From the NCBI RefSeq assembly GCF_029167205.1, contig NZ_JARFPL010000032.1, forward strand, positions 1 to 26,882: DNA of 26,882 nt, read 5' to 3'. This document shows, piece by piece, positions 8,004 through 14,491 of this stretch. The position numbers were made by a program, and so were the translations under genes. How positions within the stretch are numbered: position 1 is the stretch's first letter; each line of letters opens with the position of its first letter. A model generated the notes under the pieces. That model worked only from the letters and a program-made list of their open reading frames with translations, did not search any database and had not been told where the DNA came from. Source of the DNA: Methanocrinis alkalitolerans. Lineage in GTDB: Archaea > Halobacteriota > Methanosarcinia > Methanotrichales > Methanotrichaceae.

Positions 8004-8683
8004 AGGCGTACCCCCATCCTCCTGCCGACGAAGCCGAGGAAGACCAGTCCGAGGATAACGAAGTATGATGGTAAGAGGTCTGAGGCGGGGATAGAGATGG
8101 GGACGAAGGGGATCGCCTGGGTCTTTAGGTAGGCGGGTATGAGAAGGATGGATAGGATGTAGAAGAGGCCGACGAATATCATGGCGTTCCCCAGGGCCGA
8201 AGGGGCCTTGCCCATCTTTCCTATGGCTGGAGAGAGGGCGGCTATCGATGCGAAGAAGATAAAGCCCACTCCGGCGCCGACCTTCCAGCCCGGAATCTCC
8301 AATATGCTAGAAAGAGCTGTGCAGGAGAGGAAGGTGGCGGCGAGGCATGCGGGACAGGGGACGGATAGGATCCAGAAGGTCTTCCGGGAGAGGTCGCGGC
8401 CGTTCCGGTTCCACGCTCTGGCGGTGGCGACTCCTCCTGCCACCAGGAGGAGGGCGATCGCAATGTGCATGGCTACGCCCATCTCCATCGCTGAGGACGT
8501 GGCCGTTTCAGGGACGAGGCCCAGGGCGAAGCCCATGAGGAGGGAGACGAGCAGGTAAAGCGATGCTATGGAGATGGTCTCTCTTCGGCTGAGGCTGGCA
8601 AGGCCGCACCCCAGGCTGACCTTCAGAGAGAATATGATGATCCCCACCAGAACTCCAGAAGCGGCAATCCATGTGAAATCCAA
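8000..8683 (-). CDS. DUF2162 polytopic membrane protein (predicted transporter)
   Basis: The 227-residue protein is almost entirely hydrophobic, with six to seven predicted membrane helices (about 5-25, 37-58, 70-90, 105-127, 134-153, 165-185, 205-222). It carries a CPAC motif (110-113) with further cysteines at 26, 28-side region and 121, reminiscent of thiol or metal handling in CcdA/DsbD-like proteins. The start is TTG at 8681-8683, with AGGTG about 7 nt upstream. It leads the DUF2162-ExbB-DUF2149 operon and has its own promoter with a palindrome. I recognise the DUF2162 pattern; substrate is unknown. The redox or metal idea is inference. Confidence 0.8.
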   Translation of the reverse strand: MDFTWIAASGVLVGIIIFSLKVSLGCGLASLSRRETISIASLYLLVSLLMGFALGLVPETATSSAMEMGVAMHIAIALLLVAGGVATARAWNRNGRDLSRKTFWILSVPCPACLAATFLSCTALSSILEIPGWKVGAGVGFIFFASIAALSPAIGKMGKAPSALGNAMIFVGLFYILSILLIPAYLKTQAIPFVPISIPASDLLPSYFVILGLVFLGFVGRRMGVRL

Positions 8684-8728
8684 AGTCTACACCTACCAAA
8701 CCTGATTGGATATAAGTCAATTCGACAT

Positions 8729-8736
8729 GATATAAC
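8729..8736 (-). promoter_or_regulatory. TATA box of the DUF2162-exbB-DUF2149 operon
   Basis: On the minus strand CGTTATATCA (8737-8728) would start transcription near 8706, leaving a leader of about 23 nt that still contains the AGGTG ribosome site. A second A/T block (TTATATCC, about 8709-8717) lies closer and would cut off that site, so the distal box is preferred. No run of T follows the cobN stop that would end transcription before it. Confidence 0.55.
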
Positions 8737-8737
8737 G

Positions 8738-8761
8738 TTTGCGCAAGAAAAGCTGCGCAAA
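8738..8761. promoter_or_regulatory. perfect 8-8-8 palindrome, candidate operator
   Basis: TTTGCGCA (8738-8745) and its exact reverse complement TGCGCAAA (8754-8761) flank an 8-base spacer. The inner edge is two bases from the TATA box of the DUF2162 operon, overlapping the BRE position, where a dimeric regulator could block or recruit TFB. No T tract follows on either strand, which argues against a terminator. The regulator is unknown. Confidence 0.55.
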
Positions 8762-8846
8762 TTAAACCAATATTGTCTAATTGCCGGTGGACCCACGGCG
8801 GGGTCAACCGGATACGGTCCTGGAGGGTGGGGTGGGAGGAGGTCCC

Positions 8847-11800
8847 CTACCTCCTCCTGAATCCCGCCCCTATCGCCAGGAGGATGAAGAGGACCAGGAC
8901 GATCCCCAACAGGGGCGCCCCGGATATGGAGGGGTCGCCCCCTTCCTCCTGGAGGCTCTCCATCAACATCCCCGTTACCGCCACCGTCCCCGGCTCCACC
9001 GGCTCGGGGGCATCCTCCCGGTCTCTTGAATAGTCAGATCCTATGCCGCCGGGGCGGGTCTCGTTGGCGGCGCTGGACGTGGACCACTCCTGGGGGTACG
9101 GATGCCTGGAGGAGCTGCCCCTCCCCGCCTCGACCGTCGGCGCCTCTGTCGGCTCCGTCCCTGTGAGGATCCCCTCCATGTACTCTCTGAGGAGGAGGTT
9201 TCCGCAGGTGTGGTGGCAGCAGGCGACGCCGTACTCGGTCTCCGACCGCTCGAACTCCTCCGCAAGCTCCCTCTTCACCTCCTCGGAGGGGCTCCAGCGA
9301 CCCTTCCTCGCCGCCTCCAGCATCCTCGCCGTCATCGACTGCCGGGCGTATGGGTTGTTCTCGTCGAAGAACTCTTTGAGGCCCAAATCGTACTTGTCCG
9401 CCACGTAGACGTCGTAGACCCGGTCCCAGTCATCCTCGCAGACCATATCGGGCAATGTGGCGTCCCAGCCCCAGAGGTGCTCGGTGAAGCGGTCCATCTC
9501 CCGGGCTCCGGCGTAGTCGTGCTCCATCATCCCCCCTATCCACCGGGGGTTGAAGTACCGGGACCGGAGCTCCAGCCGGTAGGCGCTTTCAAGCGACTTC
9601 ATCTCTGGGGCGTCTGCCCTCTTCAAGGAGGTTATGTACATCTCCGGGGTCTCGCCCTTAAGGTCCCTGACCGCCAGGGCCATGGCTCCGAAGTACTGGA
9701 ACATGTCGTCGTTGTCCATGAGGCCGTAGAGGTTCGACGTGTCGCTCTGGACCGCAGCATCCACCGTCTCCAGGTTGAGACCGAAGAGCTCCTCGTTCGG
9801 CTCGCCCCAGAGCCCTCCGCCGTATACGTATCCCTGGCCTGAGATGTACCGCTCGGCGAGCTTGCTCTCGTCCTCCCAGGTGGAGCTCGCCTCCACCACC
9901 CCGGCGATACCGCCCCCGCCGTAGGTGCCGGGGGCATCGATGAATATCCGGGACCGGGAGAGGAGCTGGGCGGTCTCGTTCTCGTAACCCTCCCCTAAGA
10001 GAAGCTCCCGTATCGCCTCGGACCTCGCCCGGACGCGGTTCATCTCCGGGGGCTCGTCGAGCTCCGCCACCCGCCGTATCGCCTCATCGAAGAGGTCTAT
10101 ATGATTTCCGAATGTATCCCGATAGAGCCCCGAGGGCGTCAGGACCACGTCGATCCTGGGCCTTCCCAGCTCATCGAGGGGCGTCACCTCGAAGTCGACG
10201 ATCCGGCCCATGCTCCTCACGGGCCGGACGCCGAGGAGGCCGTAGATCTGGGCCTCGAAGATCCCCCGGTGGCGCATCGTCTCGACGCTCCATAGGACGA
10301 AGCCCACCTTCTCAGGATAATCGCCGTGCTCTTCTCTGTACATATCGAGGAACAACTCGGCGAGCTCGATCCCCAAAAGCTCAGCCTCTTCATCGGGGAT
10401 AATCCGGGGATCGAAGCTGTAGAAGTTGTTCCCGGTGGGGAGGGCGTCGGCCCTTCTGATGGGATCGCCGCCGGGCTCGGAGGGGATGAACTCTCCGGAT
10501 AGCGCCCGGAGGGCGTTATCCATCTCTCTCGTGGACCGATCGAGCCGCTCTCCATAATCGACCGCCAGACGGAGGTATGACGATATCTCCTCGTTCGACC
10601 CTCCCAGGATCGATTTCTGGGCCTCCAGGATATCGGTGCCGTTGATCAGGACCTCGAAGAGGAGCTCATCTGCCCCCCCGCTGCTCTTCGTAGAAGATCT
10701 CGATCCATCGCCACAGACCTTCTCCACCTGGTCGATGTAAGAGCTCCCCAGCATCGATCTGACCATCCCCACCTTGGAGGTGCCGTTGGGCGTAACCCCG
10801 AAGACGTGAAGCCCGTAGGGTACGGTCTCATCCCGGAGTTCCAGGAGGTGGTCGTGGAGCTTTATGTCGAGGAAGCCGTCGAACTCGGCCTCGTTCATAT
10901 CCGAGAGGTTGGTGGCGTTGACGCTGAGGTCGAGCTCGAGGCCGAGGGAGGCGTAAACCTCGACAATGGACCTTCGGTACGAGAGCCTCAGGGCGGGATC
11001 GGTGGCGCTCTCGTAAGATTCGATCTTGTCAGCGAGGGCGAGAAACTCGTCGTAGAGCCCGGAAGAGACTATCGGAGGGGTGAGGTGGTCGATGATCACG
11101 GCGTTGCCCCTCCGCTTCGCCTGGGTCCCCTCGCCGACGTTGTCCATGATGTAGGGATAGACCACAGGCGTATCCTGGACGAGAAGGGGCGGGTAGTCGC
11201 GGCGCGAGAGGCCTGCCTGCTTTCCCGGTCGCCACTCCTGAGTGCCATGAGTTCCGAAGTGGACGATGGCGTCGGCATCGAAGTTGTTATTCAGCCATAG
11301 GTAGAAGGCCAGATACTGGTGGCCGACGGGGACCGAGGTGTTGTGGTAGAGCGCCTCCTCGGTCATCAGGCTTCCTACCATCGGCTGGGGAGCGAGGACG
11401 ACGTTACCGAACCTGATCAGCGGTATGACGAAGGCGCCGTCGCAGACCATCCCGCCATCCCCCGGAGGGGCGCCCCACCAATCCTCGATCTCGGCCCGCA
11501 CTTCCTCAGGGACCTCTCCATTGGTGCCGTTGTACCACTCCAGGTATTCGTCGACGGCCAATAGCTCAACGTGCTCTGAGTCCGCCACCTCTTTGAGCTC
11601 CTCGGCAGCCCAGGTCCCGACGTTCCGGCTGGCGACGAAGAGGTCGATGATCTCCTTTCCGGTGGTGGGAAGATCCTCCTCGCCGAGGTAATATCCTTCA
11701 TCCTTCATCTTCGAGAGGAGGAGGGGCAAGCTGGCGGAGATGTCCAGGTAGCTGGCGCCGATGTTGTTCTTCCCGCCGCCGTGGTTGTAGTAGATGATCG

Positions 11801-13415
11801 CCACCCGCTTCTCCGAATTGTTCAGATTTTTGAGGCGGCCCCATGCAGCGGCGCGATCGCATAGCCACTCCATCTGGTAATCCACCGGCCTGTATCGCAT
11901 CTCTTCTGTTATGGGGTCCTCAGCCCTCCCCGCCACCCAGATGTACTCGATGGCTCCGTCGATCTCCGGCTGGACGATCTGGAACGGGACTGACTGAGGG
12001 CTGAGGCCGAAGGTGCTGGCCTCCCATTCTTCTGGGGCGTAGTAATAGTCTGTGACGGCCTTCATCACCGGGACGTTGAAGGCCTCGATCCTCTCCTTCC
12101 CGGCTTCCGGATCGCCGTAATAAAGGTAGAATCCTTTGAATGAGAGGATCAGGTCGACGAGGACCTCGCCTTCTTCGTCGGTGAAGAGATGGGCATCGTC
12201 CTCGATGAAGTTGGAGTGGACGGCGATGACGTTAATCCCCCTCGATTCGAGGGCGGCTATGGCGGCGGCCTCCCAGCCTATGACGCCGACGGTGAGGTTT
12301 GAGGGGTCGTAGACGTGTCCATCGGTCCTGTTCCTGTACCATTCGAGATACTCGGTGGAGTTCTCAAAGACCTTCATCGGGTACGTCTCGGGACGGTAGA
12401 TCCCTCCGGTGGGAGCATTCACCTCTTCGGGCAGTTCGTACTCGACGTACAGGTCGTTGAAGGCCGCCCCGGTCCAGAGGATCCAGTTTATCGCGTTCGC
12501 CTCGCTGGGGACGTCGTCGTTGAAGTAGGCGGATATCGGCGAATATAACGGATCGGATACGTTGACGTTGGATATCGTCGAATCGTCCCCCATCTTCATG
12601 AACGTCGGAATTTTGACGCCTGCGGCTGTGGCATCCTGCAGCCTCCCCTCCAGATCGTTCATGGTGGCCCCTCCAAGATGGGCCACGTATATCACGTCAT
12701 ATTCAGAGAGATCGTCCTCCGAGGAGGCGGCCTCTTCTCCGTCGAGGACCCGGACGTCGAAGAGGTCCTGAATAAGGAGGGACTCGCTGGAGGCTTTTTT
12801 GATGGCGTATCCGGTGGAGTCGAGGTTCATTATGAATAGGACGCGAGTCTTGGGCTGCAAGATCACCGGCTCTGGAATCTCAAACCCGGTAAAGATGCCG
12901 AGGAACTCCTGTCCCATGAGCCTGAGCATATTGGCCATGTTTTCCTCTCCGCCCTGGACCCAGTACCTTTCGATCTCGTCGAAGTCGGGGGTGGAGAGGT
13001 CGCAACATCGAGCGGTGACGTTGGGAGATAATCTGTATCCTACGAACCTCGTCCCCAGGAGCCTCGATTCGTTTATCTTCGGGGACCATCCCTCCGCCAG
13101 AGCTTCATCCCGGGACTCTATGAAGACGACGGAGTACTCAGAGAAGTTCATCTCCTCTCGGAGTTCGTCTCCTCTGGTGAGGATGGAGACGTCCAACTCC
13201 GAAGATACCGAGGGTTCCATGGCAGCCTCTTTCAGGGGGACCTCGTTGTAATCGGTCCCCAGGATGAATAGGAATCCTTTGGGCTCGGTGAGAATCGTCT
13301 CCAGCTCCTCTGCCTTCATCTCATCCGCCATCGCCGGGGCAGCGAGGGGCGAGATGACGAAGAGGGCCGCAAATAGCATGGTCATCGATGAGAGAACCGT
13401 TATCCTCCTGGACAT
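8847..13415 (-). CDS. cobN: exported, membrane-anchored CobN-like cobaltochelatase large-subunit homologue
   Basis: The protein is 1522 residues from the ATG at 13415, which follows a strong GGAGGT; a TTG at 13442 is in frame but would read through that site. The N-terminus MSRRITVLSSMTMLFAALFV ending in APAMADE is a signal peptide, and the C-terminus ends in a hydrophobic anchor (LLGIVLVLFILLAIG) plus RRR, so the body should lie outside the cell. CobN/BchH motifs are clear: YYNHGGGKNNIGASY (about 540), VHFGTHGTQEWRPGKQAG (His719, His723), YPYIMDNVGEGTQAKRRG, VLWSVETMRHRG, FGNHIDLFDEA, PGTYGGGG and NPRWIGGMMEHDY. Cytosolic CobN inserts cobalt with CobS/CobT, absent here. An exported form may bind or insert metal in tetrapyrroles at the surface (inference). 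Confidence 0.88.
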   Translation of the reverse strand: MSRRITVLSSMTMLFAALFVISPLAAPAMADEMKAEELETILTEPKGFLFILGTDYNEVPLKEAAMEPSVSSELDVSILTRGDELREEMNFSEYSVVFIESRDEALAEGWSPKINESRLLGTRFVGYRLSPNVTARCCDLSTPDFDEIERYWVQGGEENMANMLRLMGQEFLGIFTGFEIPEPVILQPKTRVLFIMNLDSTGYAIKKASSESLLIQDLFDVRVLDGEEAASSEDDLSEYDVIYVAHLGGATMNDLEGRLQDATAAGVKIPTFMKMGDDSTISNVNVSDPLYSPISAYFNDDVPSEANAINWILWTGAAFNDLYVEYELPEEVNAPTGGIYRPETYPMKVFENSTEYLEWYRNRTDGHVYDPSNLTVGVIGWEAAAIAALESRGINVIAVHSNFIEDDAHLFTDEEGEVLVDLILSFKGFYLYYGDPEAGKERIEAFNVPVMKAVTDYYYAPEEWEASTFGLSPQSVPFQIVQPEIDGAIEYIWVAGRAEDPITEEMRYRPVDYQMEWLCDRAAAWGRLKNLNNSEKRVAIIYYNHGGGKNNIGASYLDISASLPLLLSKMKDEGYYLGEEDLPTTGKEIIDLFVASRNVGTWAAEELKEVADSEHVELLAVDEYLEWYNGTNGEVPEEVRAEIEDWWGAPPGDGGMVCDGAFVIPLIRFGNVVLAPQPMVGSLMTEEALYHNTSVPVGHQYLAFYLWLNNNFDADAIVHFGTHGTQEWRPGKQAGLSRRDYPPLLVQDTPVVYPYIMDNVGEGTQAKRRGNAVIIDHLTPPIVSSGLYDEFLALADKIESYESATDPALRLSYRRSIVEVYASLGLELDLSVNATNLSDMNEAEFDGFLDIKLHDHLLELRDETVPYGLHVFGVTPNGTSKVGMVRSMLGSSYIDQVEKVCGDGSRSSTKSSGGADELLFEVLINGTDILEAQKSILGGSNEEISSYLRLAVDYGERLDRSTREMDNALRALSGEFIPSEPGGDPIRRADALPTGNNFYSFDPRIIPDEEAELLGIELAELFLDMYREEHGDYPEKVGFVLWSVETMRHRGIFEAQIYGLLGVRPVRSMGRIVDFEVTPLDELGRPRIDVVLTPSGLYRDTFGNHIDLFDEAIRRVAELDEPPEMNRVRARSEAIRELLLGEGYENETAQLLSRSRIFIDAPGTYGGGGIAGVVEASSTWEDESKLAERYISGQGYVYGGGLWGEPNEELFGLNLETVDAAVQSDTSNLYGLMDNDDMFQYFGAMALAVRDLKGETPEMYITSLKRADAPEMKSLESAYRLELRSRYFNPRWIGGMMEHDYAGAREMDRFTEHLWGWDATLPDMVCEDDWDRVYDVYVADKYDLGLKEFFDENNPYARQSMTARMLEAARKGRWSPSEEVKRELAEEFERSETEYGVACCHHTCGNLLLREYMEGILTGTEPTEAPTVEAGRGSSSRHPYPQEWSTSSAANETRPGGIGSDYSRDREDAPEPVEPGTVAVTGMLMESLQEEGGDPSISGAPLLGIVLVLFILLAIGAGFRRR

Positions 13416-13419
13416 CAGA

Positions 13420-13449
13420 ACCTCCAAACAAGTTACCTCCAAACAAGCT
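13420..13449 (-). repeat. 15-bp tandem duplication of the cobN ribosome-site region
   Basis: ACCTCCAAACAAG occurs at 13420-13432 and again at 13435-13447, so the minus strand reads TTGTTTGGAGGT twice before the ATG at 13415. The proximal GGAGGT is correctly spaced; the distal copy would sit 15 nt further upstream. The 15-base period keeps frame, which is why the longer TTG-started frame stays open. Confidence 0.75.
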
Positions 13450-13471
13450 ATTTTGAGTTTGAGTAAATTTA

Positions 13472-13492
13472 CTTTATTTAAGGCTTTTGCGC
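13472..13492 (-). promoter_or_regulatory. cobN promoter with a GCGCAAA half-site
   Basis: On the minus strand CTTAAATAAAG (13482-13472) is a good archaeal TATA box, about 57-67 nt before the ATG, predicting a leader of about 35 nt. Directly upstream lies GCGCAAA (13492-13486), the same 7-mer as one arm of the palindrome beside the DUF2162 operon TATA box, at a similar distance. The mirror arm is missing because the tnpB right end begins at about 13496. Confidence 0.5.
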
Positions 13493-13495
13493 TGA

Positions 13496-13526
13496 GTGAC
13501 TGCTCCCTACCCCTGAAGGGGGAGGG
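13496..13526 (-). mobile_element. IS200/IS605 right-end hairpin
   Basis: CCCTACCCC (13505-13513) pairs with GGGGGAGGG (13518-13526), one mismatch, around a TGAA loop (TTCA on the minus strand), followed on the minus strand by GCAGTCAC. It matches the end of the element at 274-302 in loop, stem position and terminal GTCAC. It marks the downstream limit of the decayed element. Confidence 0.7.
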
Positions 13527-13674
13527 CTTCCATCGATTCGATACCGAGAGATGGAAGCCCCAATCTCAGAATATTGATCGCCGCGTTTTGATCTCGGTCC
13601 ATGACCAACCCACACTGAAGGCATTCGCGGACCCGATTAGATAGCGATTTCGAAACTTTAACCTCCATTCCGCA
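13507..13674 (-). pseudogene. tnpB: TnpB C-terminal remnant
   Basis: A 55-codon frame on the minus strand reads CGMEVKVSKSLSNRVRECLQ, then CGLVMDRDQNAAINILRLGL, ending LPLQG and a stop at 13507-13509. This is the second half of the TnpB zinc ribbon plus the RuvC-III Asp motif, closely like the tail at 128-298. The first CxxC pair is broken by an out-of-frame base just upstream (about 13675-13690). The central part of the gene is missing. With the N-terminal piece at 14012-14187 on the same strand it most likely derives from one element that lost some 500 bp. Confidence 0.82.
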
Positions 13675-14011
13675 GTAAAGCTATGCAAGATTAGAAATTT
13701 CTGGCGTTTCTTAATGGGTGGTGCTCTTTGATTCGGTTGATATTTCGCTTGGAATTCTTAGAGACGCTACAGAATAGCACTTTTAATTACAGGACGGATT
13801 TGAGTGCGAATTCGCAAATCAGAAGCAATGTCGTTGCCTTTAGATATATCAACCAATTCCAGGCGCACCATCTCTTAATGCGCATAAATTTAAATTAAAT
13901 ACTCAATTTTTGTTAATAATAATTTTAACTGAATTTATTAGCACGATATTAACGATTGAGTATTTTATAAAATTGCATATATTATACTCTCGGTCTTTAT
14001 GGCAGCAGCCT
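13675..14011. other. AT-rich stretch without a recognisable gene
   Basis: Between the two tnpB fragments the DNA turns AT-rich, especially 13880-13990. I see no conserved frame, RNA gene or clear repeat. An open frame on the minus strand runs to 13903 but is only the out-of-family continuation of the tnpB N-terminal fragment. Probably eroded insertion DNA. Confidence 0.5.
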
Positions 14012-14187
14012 TTTTTGATCTCGATACAGCGTCGATAGATATCGATTCTCAAAATATATTGCTCGCATGCGTCTTTTCGGTATGCTAGGGTTCTATTGTA
14101 GACTTGCCTACACAGTTCCAACGTATCCTCTAGCTTGCGCTTTTAGGACCTTGTCGGGTAGATGCGGAACTTGTAGACTTTGATCAT
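14012..14187 (-). pseudogene. tnpB: TnpB N-terminal remnant with premature stop
   Basis: From the ATG at 14185-14187 the minus strand reads MIKVYKFRIYPTRS, a stop (14143-14145), then in the same frame KRKLEDTLELCRQVYNRTLA and YRKDACEQ. This is the well-known start of IS200/IS605 TnpB proteins. The stop at codon 15 shows it is dead. After about codon 50 the similarity fades. It lies in the right order and orientation relative to the C-terminal fragment at 13507-13674. Confidence 0.85.
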
Positions 14188-14247
14188 TGGACGTACCCTT
14201 ATGTTGTTATCGATTTATGTTGGTTGCCCATAAGACGGGGGCTGGGG

Positions 14248-14410
14248 TCATAGGACGGCATTCATCCCCTCCCTTAAAAGGGAGGGGTCTTCTTCCTGCG
14301 TTTCTATAATTTGTGCAGCCTCTAAGTATATCTCTTCTCCTCGACGGGGCCGACCCGAGGGATAAATCGCCCTCCGAACGGCATCGTTTGAGGCGGGTCG
14401 CCCCTCTTCG
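14248..14410 (-). mobile_element. possible second IS200/IS605 end with perfect palindrome
   Basis: CCCCTCCCTT and AAGGGAGGGG (14266-14275 and 14278-14287) form a perfect 10-bp stem with two bases between. On the minus strand it is followed by GATGAATGCCG, a context I associate with ends of tnpB-type elements, and preceded by a frame ending EEDPSLLREGMNAVL that looks like a tnpB-type tail. It sits just outside the left end of the dead element at 13496-14187, so two insertions may be stacked here. The palindrome is certain, the origin is tentative. Bases 14411-14491 hold the upstream region of the next gene without a clear TATA box. Confidence 0.4.
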
Positions 14411-14491
14411 CAAATAGATTGATTAATGAAGAGGCAGCTGAAAAGACTGGACGGAAGGCTGGTTTGAGAGACGAAGAAGGGGGGGCAGGAA

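Noticed and set aside
8738..8761. Palindrome as a terminator of cobN
   Set aside because: No T tract after it on either strand, about 85 bp past the cobN stop, and tight fit to a TATA box instead.
8847..13415. Annotation as magnesium chelatase subunit BchH
   Set aside because: No bacteriochlorophyll genes are present and the organism type does not use it; CobN-type motifs and export signals fit a CobN-like protein better, though the two families are related.
13416..13442. TTG start for the CobN-like protein
   Set aside because: It reads through the ribosome site and adds nine residues before a normal signal peptide; the ATG at 13415 has an ideal GGAGGT.
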